64,000 bases of DNA, taken from the NCBI GenBank assembly GCA_016271365.2, contig CM057456.1:1396023001-1396087000 (forward strand), given 5' to 3'. Within the stretch, counting starts at the first letter, position 1. Each line of letters opens with the position of its first letter. The position numbers were made by a program, and so were the translations under genes. Under the pieces are notes generated by a model that ran no database searches, had not been told where the DNA came from, and saw only the letters and a list, made by a program, of their open reading frames with translations. Origin of the DNA: Neoceratodus forsteri. Its lineage: Eukaryota; Chordata; Ceratodontiformes; Ceratodontidae. This document shows, in pieces, positions 44,050-55,509 of the stretch.

Positions 44050-45540
44050 GGGTATGACTTCCGGTGACATCACTGTCTGTGCAACAGCAGGGCTGTTTAG
44101 CTCCATTCACTGGGAATTCAAAATCCAAACTAATCCTCCCTGAGAGACCCATTTGAATGGCACAAAATGGATAGAGTAACAAAGATCACAATAGCAGTAC
44201 GTCAGAAGTTTAAAAATTGTGCAGCAGACAGCCCCAGACTAAAATGGTTGCTGAGGTAGCTATGGGGGGTTCTCTGGATAGTATCACAGATGCAGATGCT
44301 TAGAACAAAAATATCACCATCACTTCTTGATCACTGGTGGCAGAACTGAAAAATATAAGCACAGCCCTTGCTAAACTGGAAGAGACCATGTCAGCTACAC
44401 AAGTGGACCTCCGACTGATCCATCTCGAATTCCAGATATTGAACAGGGACTGATGGAAGTATCATCCTAGGCAGTCATAATGTGACCCTCCTTTATCTCT
44501 ACCAGTGAAAGTGGGCAGCTGCTGCAAAGCTTGATGATCTGGAGTCCCACTCTCACTGTTATAATATCAGAATTTACTGCCTGCTAGAAGGGACTGAAAT
44601 TAGAGAAATAATGGATTATATAGCCTCCCCACTTAAAGAAATACTGCAACTTCCAGCCGATACCACAGTGGACACGGAGCAGGCTCACCTGGCCTTGGCA
44701 CCAAAACCCAAGTTGAATGAGGCCTGGCCCCAATCCATAGTAATGAAATTCCTTGATTATAGAACTAAAATGCTGGTTCTCAGGAAAGCTTGGGAGAAAA
44801 AAAGAGGCCACCTTTGGGGTCAAGAGGTTACACTTAGACCACAACTTCACCCCTAAGAAAATAGACCAAAGATGTAAGATCCTAGAAGTGGTGAGACTTT
44901 TAAAGGAAAACGGGGTGAAGGCACAATTATTCTCACCCTCTCAGATCAGAATATTTTGGAGTTTGGTACAAAGTTTAATAGAAACGTAGAGGAAGCAGCA
45001 TACACTCTGAGAAAGCTTGGTGTAACTATGAATATCCCTCTAGCTGAGCTGAATTTTACAGCACTGAAACAAGATCTCCTCATGCAGGCATGGAATACTA
45101 ACCTCCAAAATGCCAGGGCCCAGAAGCGGCAAGTGAGCTCCACAACAGTGGCCTGCAGGGTGATCTGGCAGAAGGGAAGAAAAAGTGGCCAGCAGGTGCA
45201 GAGTGGAAGTGACCATCTCAAGAGTGAGGTATCAGTTATATCAAACTACAAGTGTAAACTTGGATAAACTGACTTTTGGACCTGGGCTCCTGCCCTTTGC
45301 AGTGATTTCGCACTTGGAGTGGCATAAAGTACTGGGACTCAGAACAGCAGAGTTATACCAATGTTGCAAGGTTTAAAAACATTTATTCTGATTTCATTGC
45401 ATTTGAATCCTGTATTAGCTCTACAGGTACGTTTATAGCTCTATCACTGAGGGTTTCAAATTGTGAGGCTTAAATCATGTTGGGTCTTCTCAGGGGTTGA
45501 GGGGGTTGGTCCACAAGGAGATTTTTTAACAAAGAGGAGA
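44050..45540 (+). mobile_element. L1 LINE, 5' end and ORF1
   Basis: It starts near GACTTCCGGTGACATCAC, a typical L1 leader composition, and carries ORF1 (44167-45270). Sequence after ORF1 (45380-45540) has GGGGTTGAGGGGGTTGG, as between ORF1 and ORF2 of L1 elements. ORF2 does not follow here. The L1 ORF2 fragments at 48.8-51.5 kb may be a separate insertion. Confidence 0.75.
44167..45270 (+). pseudogene. L1 ORF1 (transposase-22 family RNA-binding protein)
   Basis: After a degraded N-terminus and coiled coil, the RRM-like domain is visible as KLDDLESHSHCYNIRIYCLL (44530-44590), a diverged form of the KLDDLENRSRRNNIRI block. It is followed by MDYIASPLKEILQLP, TEQAHLALAPKPKLNEAWP and SIVMKFLDYRTKMLVLRKAW (44611-44856). 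The C-terminal domain continues in another frame with FGTKFNRNVEEAAYTLRKLG and IPLAELNFTALKQDLLMQAW (44956-45267). This protein coats L1 RNA in active elements. Stops in the first half and a shift near 44860 inactivate it. Confidence 0.8.
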
Positions 45541-47190
45541 TAGTCAACTGGTCGGCACAGTGGTAGCATTACCACTCATGATGCTGGCGACCAGGGTTTG
45601 GGAATGAGCCGGGGTCATCGGAGGGCCAACAGGGAAGGGGAGGATTGACCATCTTGTAGGACTCTGTCCTCCCTGGGCAAGAGTGGGGACATACCACCAC
45701 CATGCAACTGCCACCTGTGTGACCACGGGTGGGTGAGAAGGCTGGAGTGTGATCTGGGGTATGGAGGGATGCCATCATCTGAGCTGAATGAATGCTTGCA
45801 TTCCGCCAGTTCTGGCATGCTTGTAGCGGGGGAGGGGGGTGGCCAGAAGACCGAAAAACACCTCAGTAGATGCAGAATGACAGCTGTGCAAAAGTTTGCA
45901 GACCCTACACCCACTGACCCAGGCAAGCTTCTCCATACAATGCTTGCCTTTCCAAGGGAACTGAGTGAGCCCGAGGACCTCCACCATGGGGAGTGGATAC
46001 CAAGGGTGTAAACACGGAGAGCAAAGTAAGCCCTGGGAGAAGGTGGGGCGGTGGGGTGGGTGTGCTAGGTGTCCCGAAGAAGGCAAAAAGTACAAAAAAA
46101 AAAGATGGCTTGTTTCAATCTCTATGCATGAAGCAGCGACATGGGGACCTGCCCCTTGGAGCCGGGGCTGCTGGAGTGCACCTGACCAGGGACTGATAAA
46201 GGGACCACCCAGGAGTTGTGCTGGAGTGGTCAATAACCCACTGGTGTAAATGAGGACTCTGCTGTACTGGGGTGACTTTTTTTCCCCCAATTCTGTTTAT
46301 GCTCCTCCTTTCGCCAACATTCCGAGGCATCTCTCATGTGGCCCACTCAACTCCTGCCTGCACTGCCTGCCTGAACTCCTCGCCCTGACCGAGGAATTGG
46401 TTGCTGCGTCCCCCCTCCCCCGTCCCATTCAGGGGAGAGCAGGGACCAAGGAGAGTCAAGTTGGGGGTTGGAGCCAGCACTGGGCCTGTGAGCTGCGGCC
46501 ACCGGGGTCCACTGTCGCCTCCTCGGAAGCTGGGTTTTTCCTGCTTTCTGGTGCTCCCCCCTCGACATAGGATGTGCAGTGCAGTCCAGCGTGTGGCATC
46601 CACGCTCCTGCATACACCCACAGGACGGCCGCCTGACGTCCCCTTTCCTGGTCCCCAACTGCAGTGCACCCAGTCTCCACTGGGCATCACCAGCATTGCA
46701 GGACGATGCCCCCCCCAAGGAGAAGAGAGCAGTCCATTGGATGCTCAGTCCTCTCCTCCCCTGCTGACCCCTGGCTCCCCGGGCTTGTTCACGAACCCGG
46801 GTCACTGGTGTGGTGCAAGATAAGGTGGATGCCTCAGTCCGCAGCACCACTGGGCTGCTGCTGGGGTGACTTGCCTCAATAAAAGTAACTGCACACTGTA
46901 GCTTCAGCACATGGAAAAGGCAGATGGTGTGTATGGCAGGCGGGAAGACTGTGGTCCTTCATGCCCTGGCCACCCAGCAGATCATCATGGCTAAGTCATG
47001 TCACTGAGAGCCTGAGAGCCCACTGAAAAGATGAGGATGGTACCCTGAAGTTCACAGGCCTATCTACAGAGATGATGCATATCTCAGCCAATGGACAGTA
47101 GCAGCTTGGATTTAAACATACCCATTGGCTGGCAGTGAACAGTAATACTGGAATTACTTAGGGAGTACTTTCTGAAGATGCAGTGCTGGG
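45541..47190. other. Unassigned GC-rich block
   Basis: GC content is well above the surroundings between about 45950 and 46880. Overlapping frames of up to 187 codons on both strands come from composition; none shows a known domain. AATAAAAG at 46879 could be a polyadenylation signal. It may be an LTR or a LINE leader, but no terminal repeats were found. Confidence 0.4.
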
Positions 47191-47199
47191 TGGGGGGAT

Positions 47200-48055
47200 C
47201 AGGGGCACAGGGGTGGGAGGTGGGCATTACTGAGGCACAGTGGAGTCGGGAAGATGAGCATTACTGAGAATTGGGCACAGTGGGGTGGGAGGTGGAGCAT
47301 TACTGAGGGCACAGTGGAGTTGGGAAGATGAGCATTACTGAGAGATTGGCACAGTGGGGTGGGAGGTGGGGCATTGCTGAGGCACAGTGGAGTCGGGAAG
47401 ATGAGCATTACTGAGAGATTGGGCACAGTGGGGTGGGAGGTGGAGCATTACTGAGGGCACAGTGGAGTCGGGAAGATGAGCATTACTGAGAGATTGGGCA
47501 CAGTGGGTGGGAGGTGGAGCATTACTGAGGGCACAGTGGGTCGGGAAGATGAGCATTACTGAGAGATTGGGCACAGTGGGGTGGGAGGTGGAGCATTACT
47601 GAGGCACAGTGGAGTCGGAAGATGAGCATTACTGAGAGATTGGGCACAGTGGGGTGGGAGGTGGGAGCATTACTGGGGGCACAGTGGAGTCGGGAGATGA
47701 GCATTACTGGAGATTGGGCACAGTGGGGTGGGGAGGTGGAGCATTACTGAGGGCACAGTGGAGTCGGGAAGATGAGCATTACTGAGAGATTGGGCACAGT
47801 GGGGTGGGGAGGTGGAGCATTACTGAGGGCACAGTGGAGTCGGGAAGATGAGCATTACTGAGAGATTGGGCACAGTGGGGTGGGGAGGTGGAGCATTACT
47901 GAGGGCACAGTGGAGTCGGGAAGATGAGCATTACTGAGAGATTGGGCACAGTGGGGTGGGGAGGTGGAGCATTACTGAGGGCACAGTGGAGTCGGAAGAT
48001 GAGCATTACTGAGAGATTGGGCACAGTGGGGTGGGGAGGTGGAGCATTACTGTTT
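47200..48055. repeat. Minisatellite with alternating A/B units (about 75 bp)
   Basis: About eleven A units (CACAGTGGAGTCGGGAAGAT then GAGCATTACTGAGAGATTGG) alternate with about twelve B units (CACAGTGGGGTGGGAGGTGG then AGCATTACTGAGGG). A and B share the CACAGTGG start and GCATTACTG, so the 75-bp pair grew from a roughly 37-bp ancestor. Units are very alike, which implies recent expansion or homogenisation. Non-coding. Confidence 0.92.
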
Positions 48056-48765
48056 TTGGAAGGGGGGGTCTTGACTGGGTGAGAGGCTAGGAAATGGAAT
48101 GCAGTAGTCCGTGGAGGAGAACTTTAATTTTTGAGGTGGAGTTTTAGTGTTTTTTGTGGGGAAGTGGGGACCAGGGTCACAAAGGGTTAAGGAAAGTATG
48201 CAAACTTGAGTTGGGAAGCATACGTGGGAGCAGGAAGTGATTATTATGTGCATCTAGGATGATGAGGCAAACTTTACTGTTTTTTGGGGGCAGTGTCGGG
48301 AGTGTGGAGGGATTGAGGATGCACTGGGATAAGGGGAAGATTTCTTTTTTTCAGAGGAGGGTTTCAGGAATAGGAAACAGGATCAGAAGAAGGGAGATTT
48401 CATTGTTTTCTGGGGGTGTAGGGTTGGAGGGGTAAGCAGAGAAGGATAGTGAACAGAGAGAGTCAAGCAGAAGAGAACATTACTGTTTTGGGGGCGTTGG
48501 TGTTAGGTAGTGGGGGTCAGGGATGTGGTGAAATGGAGTGAAAGTGTTCACTAAGTTAAGGGGTCAGGAGAAAGCTGGGAGTGAGCAGGGAAGGAGTGTG
48601 AGTGGAAGGGGTTGGGGAAGACAACTTAATGGTTTATTTGGGGATCCATGTTCTGAAGTGATCGGGGGCATAGGGGGATGGGTAGTTGAACTTTAATATT
48701 TTCAGGGGTCCAGGTAAGGTTGAGGAGTAGGGATAGAAGAAGTTGGACTGGTCAGGGTAAATTGG
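48056..48765. repeat. Degenerate satellite, G-rich, about 78-bp periodicity
   Basis: Blocks of the kind AACTTTACTGTTTTTGGGGG recur at about 48116, 48273, 48395, 48475, 48625 and 48690 within G-rich sequence. The last B unit of the neighbouring minisatellite flows straight into such a block (GCATTACTGTTTTTGG at 48046). The same blocks resume at 51780. Confidence 0.65.
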
Positions 48766-49085
48766 GTGATATCCAACAGGTTTCCTTTAGAAGGGGCACT
48801 AGGCAGGTTGTACCTCTCCCTGCTGTTATTTGCATTATACATAGAACCATTGACGATAGTGGTCTGCTGCAGTGCAGACATACAGGGAGTGAAGGTGGGA
48901 GAATCTGAGCAAAAACTTTCATTATATGCTGACACACCCTGTTTTTTGTAAGAGACCTAGGGGCCTCAGTCCCAGCCCTGATCACAGAACTGCCCAATTT
49001 GGCCGAGTCTCTGGGTATACAATTAACTATGCAAAGTTGAAGGCTGTGGTGACAGCAGTAACATGCCCAGCCAGATTCTGGGCAG
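48766..49085 (+). pseudogene. L1 ORF2 reverse transcriptase fragment
   Basis: The frame reads LSLLLFALYIEPLTIVV, then QGVKVGESEQKLSLYADTP, the L1 RT box in which YADD has become YADT. It continues into WVYN*LCKVEG, the diverged GY.INYAKSE block. Upstream RT is missing. It joins the C-terminal part at 49915 across the CR1. Confidence 0.8.
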
Positions 49086-49089
49086 TTTT

Positions 49090-49895
49090 CTTTAATGTAG
49101 GAAGAGAAACCCTGAAGCCACCTATAGGCTGGGAGGGGAGTTGCTGGTAGTCACAAGGGAAGAAAGAGACTTGGGCATCATCATCATCATCAATGACCTG
49201 AAATCATCCAAGCAGACCACTGAAGCAGTAGGTAAGGCTAGAGGGATGTTGGGGTGTATTAGTAGGGGCATCACAAGTCATAAGAGGGAGGTAATAATCC
49301 ATCTTTACAAGACACTGGTTAGGCCCCATCTGGAGTACTGTGGGTAGTACTGGAGGCCACACCTTCACAAGGACATTAACCCAGTTGAGGCAGTCCAGAG
49401 AAGGGCAACCAAAATGGTGCAGGGACTGCATCAGAAAACACATGAGCACAGATTAACAAAGCTCAATATGTATTATACCCTAGAGCAAAGGAGGGAGAGA
49501 GGTGATATGATCGAAACATTCAAACACCTTAAGGGCATTAACAAGGTGAAAGAGTCTAACATGTTTCAATATGAGAAAAATATCAGGACAAGAGGACACA
49601 GCATGAGATTAGAGGGAGGCCGATTTAGGGGTAATGTGAGGAAGTTCTTTTTCACAGAAAGGGTGGTGGATGCATGGAATGGCCTACTCTCAGGAAGTGG
49701 TGGATGAATACAGTGCAGGGCTTCAAACAGGCATGGGATAGGCATAAGGGAGCACTACAGATGAGTATGAATAGATAGGCCATTGACAGAGCAAATGCCG
49801 ATGGCACATTCATAAGGTAGAAAAAGAAATGGGCAGACTGGATGGGCCTTGGAGTCCTTATCTGCTGTCAGCTTCTATGTTTTTATGTTTCTGTG
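49090..49895 (+). mobile_element. CR1 fragment (ORF2 end and 3' region) inside the L1
   Basis: The frame has EERDLGIIIINDLKSSKQTT, GCISRGITSHKREVIIHLYK and TLVRPHLEYC (49141-49347), then LEQRRERGDMIETFKHLKGI and RKFFFTERVVDAWNGLLSG (49414-49707). The 3' end reads GACTGGATGGGCCTTGGAGT and then CTTCTATGTTTTTATGTTTC. One frameshift lies near 49400. 5'-truncated; not closely identical to the CR1 at 393-4530, but the same general type. Confidence 0.88.
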
Positions 49896-49914
49896 TCCCC
49901 CTGAAACATCTTTC

Positions 49915-50700
49915 ATTATCTGGGCATTAGAATCACACCACAGCTGGCAAAACTATTTAAAGTAAAATGCCGAAAACCACCAGAGATATACAAACCTGGG
50001 GTTACTCCCGTTAACAGTGGGTGGATAGGTGGAAGTGCTCAAAATGAATGCACTCCCCCGCCTAATTTTCCTATTTTAGGTCTTTCCAATTGCCTTACTC
50101 ACTCCTTCTGGAAAACAATAAAATCCATGTCCAAAAAATTTATCTGGCAGGGACATAGAGTGCTGGTGGGAAGTGCTACAATAACCCTCCTAAAAAATAA
50201 TGGGGCGACTGGGACTCCCAAGATTTCGAGCTTTGTTACTGGGCAGCACAAGGTTCACAAGTTTTTTCTATCATTAGGGAAAATACTGAATCTGGCTGGT
50301 ATGCCCTGGAAAACAGAGTTACTCTTCCCACTCCCTTGGACACACTACCAGTGGCTAAGCTGACCACTGAGTTTCTTAAATAGGTTGAGAACCTTTGGAC
50401 TAAGCAATCCTTGAAAGCAATACAAACGATCAGATCCCTCATGAACACCCCAGTGAAACTGGCCCCCTGACAGTCATCACAGGGAACTCAGCATTTGCTC
50501 ATCTCCACAGAGATTCTAGCTTCATACAGTGGAAGAGACTTTCGCTGACCAAGTAAAAGCAATTGTTGATAGGAGGTCACGTGGTTTCTTTTGGCCATTT
50601 AAAGACAGTCTGTATAAGTATTTCCAGACATGTCAGTGCATTACCGCAATCAGCAACCTGGCTCCTATAGATAGAGAGCTAACACTGTAGGAGGACATGC
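49915..50700 (+). pseudogene. L1 ORF2 C-terminal part
   Basis: YLGIRITPQLAKLFKVKCRK opens the fragment, the block just after the RT of L1 ORF2 (YLGI.I...L..LFK.NY). FWKTIKSMSKKFIWQGHRVL follows, matching the F..I......FIW..KR block. Many stops follow. The terminal cysteine motif is not clearly readable. Confidence 0.75.
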
Positions 50701-51719
50701 TATTCTGGTCCACAAGGCTCAACACTAAATGTAGATATATCTCCATGGTATACAGGCTCCTCCTAAATTCAAAGGTGCATACAGCTGCCAATGTAGAGAA
50801 CAAATGGGAAAGGGAATCTGAGGTAAGGATCTTGGAGCAAGAATAGGACAAGGTAACTATAGATAGTTGGAGAGTTACTTCCTCGTACATGTGGTGTGAA
50901 TACAGATGAAAGGTGTTGCTGAGATTTTGCCACACCCCTGTCCATCACATTGCACTTTGGGGAAAGAGGGCACACAGACCACTGTTGGTGTGGGTGCCAG
51001 GAAAGAGTACCCACTATACCACCTTTTGGGGATGCCCTAAACTTTCTACTTATTGGTCCGAGGTCCAAGTGAAGCTGAAAAGGATCTGAGAACCTGATTT
51101 GTTACAGATTTTAAAACACATATACTGGGATGTCCCCTAAAGGGGATAGGACACAAAAAATGTCATGAAGAGTTCGCTGCCATGTGTATGGCAGCAGTAG
51201 ATACCCACAATAGCAGAGTGGACAGTGTGAGTTGAGTCGATCGTAGAGATGGAGTGTATTACTGCTATTCTCAGAACAGAGTTAGAAAAATACTTACACA
51301 AATGGGGCACGTGGAATGCTTATAACCTCCCTGGTGCCCTTCTGGAAGCAGAAGGGACAAACTGATGGGAGAGGGGAGACCAGATTAACATTCCCCCGCT
51401 CTGCAAACCATAGCCCAATCCAGCACCTGAAGGAGGATTGATCCAATTGAGCATTACAGGAATCACAGAAAAAATGGGGAAAAACAAAAGGGGAGGGGCA
51501 CAGACACTGTAACAGATTTTTATTAAACAGTTTTTCTTTTTAAACAAAAAAAAAAAAAAAGCAATTACTGGTTATTGTACTTCAGTGTAATCAGAGAGGC
51601 AAAAGTGTCATAATGTACTGGGTCTGAAGCAAACAGTGAAATGTGCCAGTGTCTCATCTCATTTGATTGCAATAAACTTGTAAGTTAAGAAAAAAAGAAG
51701 AGGTTGGAGATAGCAACTG

Positions 51720-52800
51720 TACTTGTTTTAAGGAGGGGTTGTTGGCAGGCTTAAGACGCACTGGATGAGGGGATGGGAATTCACTGTTTTCAGTGGGTCT
51801 CGAGCCTGGGTGGGGAGTTAGAGGATTGCGCACTTAGAGGGTCAGAGGAGGAAGGAATGGGCTCCAGGACAAAGAGGTGTGAGAGGACTGAGACATGAGA
51901 CAATCTGGGGGAGATGCAGAGGGTTGAATGAGGGGAAACATTATTTCAAGGGTTCTGTATCAAGCCAGGGAGTGGGGATGCAGGAAGTCAGGGGATGGAA
52001 ACGTTACTGTTTTCTGACAGAGGTAGGGGGATTGAGAGGAATCTGGTACATGGAGAGTCAGGAAGGGGAATGTTACTGTTTTTGGTGGGGTCCAGTGCCA
52101 GATTAGGGGGAGTCAAGAACATGAATTGTTGGAAGAAGGGTACTTTTCTGTTTTCAGGGGTCCAGTACTAGGTGGGACAAGATGGAATGGAGCAGAAGCA
52201 CAACAGGTTGGGGAAAGGGAACTTTTATTTTTGGGGTGGAGTCAGTCTCCGGGGTTTGGAGTGGAGAAAGATAGGGGATGCAGGATGGGCAGGGGAACTT
52301 TACTGTCTTTGGAGGGGCTGGGAAAAGGCAGGAGTGGGACATGAGGTCAGTGAAGGTAACTGTTGTTAGGTGTGGCTAATGGGAAGAAATCCGGGACGAA
52401 TGGGAAGGGGAAGACAGCTTTATTGTCTTTTGGGAGTGTTGGTGTTGGGTGGGGGAGCCAGGATGGCCCTGGGATACTGTGGAATGAAGAAGGGGAACTT
52501 TACTTCTTTCGGTTGGGGCGGGGAGTCCAGACAAGTTGAGTGTAGGGAAATATCGGGAACACAGATGGTTGGATAGAAGGGAACTCTACTGTTTAAGGTG
52601 GGGGTGTTAGTGTTGATCAGGTGGAGCAGTGAAGGACCTGGGATGTAGCAGGATGGGAGAGGGGATACTTTTATCTACACTGATCCTGGTGCTGAGCAGG
52701 GTAGTGGGAAGGGAATCAGAGATGCAGTGGGAGTGGATGGAGATACTTTAACTTTCATGTTTCTTATGGGATACAAGGGTGTGTTAGGAGAGTAGCAAGC
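51720..52800. repeat. Degenerate satellite, continuation (about 78-bp period)
   Basis: Blocks like GGAACTTTACTGTTTTTGGT recur at 51999, 52070, 52140, 52218, 52295, 52417, 52497, 52580, 52662 and 52745, mostly 70-83 bases apart, each followed by G-rich GGGGTCCAGTGTTGGG-type sequence. It is the same family as 48056-48765 on the other side of the L1. Confidence 0.7.
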
Positions 52801-52839
52801 CGAGAAAAGGGAAGGAGGGGTGGAGAGTAGGGGTGGATA

Positions 52840-53075
52840 AGGAGGGAGAGTGACACCTTATTTGGGTAGGCCTACAGGAGTGAGAAGGAGGAGAGGCACT
52901 ACACCAGATCTGGTGTAGGCCTTTAAGGGCAGGAAGAGGAGAGGTGCTGCATCCTATCTGGGATAGGCCAACAGGGGCGGGAAAGAAGAGAGGCATTACA
53001 CCCTGTGTGGGTAGGTATAAAAGGAAAGGGAAATAGAGGCACTACTCTCTATCTGGGTAGGCATATAAGCAAGGG
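52840..53075. repeat. Short tandem array, about 65-bp unit, 4 copies
   Basis: Each unit contains GAGGCACTACACC-like and ATCTGGGTAGGCCTACAGG-like blocks followed by GGGAAAGAAGAGAGG. Copies begin near 52848, 52895, 52960 and 53030. It borders the LINE tail at 53085. Confidence 0.7.
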
Positions 53076-53084
53076 GATACTGGT

Positions 53085-54720
53085 CAATAAATCAATCAAA
53101 ATCTTTATTTAACCAGGCGAACATCATTGAGCAAAGCTCATTTGCGAGATAGACCTGGACAGGATACAAGAACATTACACAGTACATTGAACACAATAAA
53201 ATTACACAATATTTAAATAACTAACTAACATAGTCAGGGCTAAATATAATACACAGGGTGATGACAGTGGTAGTGAATGAATACTATATACACACATGAG
53301 CAGATAAATACAGGTTATAGTAAAGATAGGACACTATGATGTGGTGAAGGCAGAAGAATAAACATGAGTGAGGGGGGCAAGAAGGGAAGTTAGGAAGCTG
53401 ATAAGAAAAGGAAGGGAGTTGTGAAGGTTAAGAGGGAGGGGGAGGGGAGGCAGGGTAAACCCGTAAGTGTCTTAGCAACAAATAGTGATACCAGGGCCAT
53501 GGGTAAGGAAAGGCTCCAGATAAGGGAAGTGAGGAGAGTGAGAAGAGGTAGTAGGTAAGGTGAATGCCCCAGAGTCAAGGAGGTAGACGGCATGTGAACA
53601 AGAGGTAATGCTACTTTAAGACAACTGAACCTATGCAAAGGAGCAGGCTATGCAAGGAAAAGCAAAAAAGGAATGCTATGAAAAGGTTAAAGCGGGAGGG
53701 GAAGGGGTCAATGAGACGGGGTAGTAAATGCAATATTTCATCAGACAGGTGACCAGCAAGTCACTCTGGCAGTGAGGGGGAGATCAGGAGAAACAATTGC
53801 AGGTTTCCTTAAACGAACAAGCATAGAGAGTTTTAAATGCTGATGCTGTGAGCCAGTTTCAAGGATTTTTGCAGTGTGTTCCAGCACACAGGTAACATAT
53901 GGCTCATGGAAGCCCCTACCAAAGTGCGATTTGACCTTTGGCACTGCCAGGTAGATATAGGAGGCACTTCTCAGCATATGTGTACCTATCACGCTTAGGG
54001 GTAAACAATCCAAAATATATTGAGGCAGCTTCTTGGTGATAGCTCTGAAGGTCCAGAGGGAGGTGTATCTCTGTCTTCTGTAAGTGAGAGATGTCCATTC
54101 CATGACATTGTATAGAGAGCAGTGGTGTGTATTGTATGGAAGATCAGTGATAAACCTTAGGGCTCTATGATGGAGTGTTTCCAGTTTCGAGAGTGCAGCA
54201 GCTGGGCTCTGGCGGTACAGAAAGTCTGCGTAATTCAGGAGGGAGAGGAAGATGGTTTGGACCAGTCTTTTCTTGGAATCTCTTGTAAGAAGATGCTTAA
54301 TCCTATAAAACAGGCCCAACCTCTGTCTAAGCTTTTTTGACAGTTCTTCAGTGTGGTCGAGAAAAAAGTCTGTGGTCAATCCATACCCCCAGGTACTTAA
54401 ACTTGGATACATACTCCAGAGGTTCACCAAGAAGGGTGGTGATTGGAGGCAGTGTTCCAAGTAAAGCCAGATATCTTGGAGGCACAAGAGGGGAGAAGAA
54501 CATTGCCTTAGTTTTTTGGCATTTAGAAGTAGCTTTTGGTTAAGCTGATGTTGCAAAAGATTTAAATCCTGTTGAAGATGACTGCAAGCAGCCTCAAGGG
54601 TAGGTCTACTGATGTAAAGAACAGTGTCATTTGTGACAAGATGTATATTGGCATTTTTGATGCAGGCATCTATACTGTTAATATTGCGAAAAGCAAGGAT
54701 CATGCAGGAGGCAGGGAGGG
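53085..54720 (-). mobile_element. Rex1-like LINE, 3' half
   Basis: The minus-strand 3' end is ATGATGTTCGCCTGGTTAAA then TAAAGATTTTGATTGATTG at 53085-53135. It carries one long frame (54703-53741) for the second half of ORF2, and is 5'-truncated just upstream of the RT catalytic box. A related 3' end occurs on the plus strand at 58280-58345. Confidence 0.82.
53741..54703 (-). pseudogene. Rex1-like ORF2, RT thumb and C-terminal domain
   Basis: 320 codons are open. The start contains NDTVLYISRPTLEAACSHLQ, in which the FADD box has decayed to TND. KKLRQRLGLFYRIKHLLTRD, LLNYADFLYRQSPAAALSKL, ETLHHRALRFITDLPYNTHH and CSLYNVMEWTSLTYRRQRYT follow. The THHCSLY...WTSL..RR block is what I know from Rex1 of fishes and matches the LINE inside the hAT (THHCDLYVAVGWTSLATR). 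Length and openness are notable, but the RT core is missing, so it is not a working gene. Confidence 0.82.
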
Positions 54721-55509
54721 GGAAGTGATGAGCTGCAGGGGGGTGAGGCAGTGTTTTTTCTAGGCACTCTTTGGCAGGCTGGGGGATGTGTGGTGTGCAA
54801 GATGGTGGGGTGTATGATGGGCAAGGGTGCAGATGCTCAGGTCAGAATTAAACTGGTTACTTAAAAGATGGGACGGGTATGGGTGGACCTGCAGTGCAGC
54901 ACCAGGGACAGAGTGTAGAAAGACTAAATAGGCTGACAGGATAATAGCAGGTAGGGATAAGTTGGCTAGAAATTGGATAGAGTGAGCAAAGAGTAAAGAG
55001 TGGGGATAGAAAAACAGTGGAGTGGAGGGTTCCAGGGTTGTGGTTGCTTTTGCCACAAAGGGTTAGAAGGACAAAGGTGGTAGGTTGGAGAACAGTTGGT
55101 AGAAGAGGAGAGGGGGAACAAGGGAGCAAGGGATATAAACACCAAATGGGGTGTCCCCGTACAAAGTAGGCACTTGATACTCTGCTCTCCAATGGAGGAC
55201 TGACCAGATAAAGAGCACAGGGGTTCACTCAAGGGGTGTGTCAGGAGGAAACTCAAGGGATGTAACACGGGGTGGAACCAATAGGGAGAAATTCTAGGCT
55301 GGTGAGGGGTGTACAACACAGGAGCGGGGTGGGGGGGCCGAGCGGAGGAGGTCCATTACAGGGAGGCATACTGGGATAGTTAGGGCAAGCAAGGGGTGGA
55401 TTTGAGAGGGGGTAGCAGTTTGGGAGGAAGAAACATAGCAGGAGGGACAGGGGAATGATACCAGGATGGGGCAAATGGAGAAGGGGCACAAAAACCAAGG
55501 GAATATGCA

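Larger units (their letters stand above)
48766..51700 (+). mobile_element. L1 LINE, 5'-truncated, with nested CR1
   Basis: The L1 ORF2 RT piece lies at 48766-49085, the C-terminal part at 49915-50700, and the 3' region ends with an A run (51545-51560) and again AATAAACTTGTAAGTTAAG near 51690. A CR1 fragment (49090-49895) separates the two L1 pieces. Satellite-like DNA on both sides suggests this L1 inserted into the satellite. Confidence 0.75.

Noticed and set aside
45545..45605. tRNA-like stretch (GGCACAGTGGTAGC ... GGTTTGGGAATG)
   Set aside because: The A-box-like part is suggestive of a SINE head, but the B box is poor and no body or tail was found.
46347..46910. Long overlapping frames in the GC-rich block
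   Set aside because: Open on several frames of both strands, as expected from GC content; no recognised motif.
47199..47704. Repetitive minus-strand frames rich in SNAHLP
   Set aside because: Translation of the 75-bp minisatellite.
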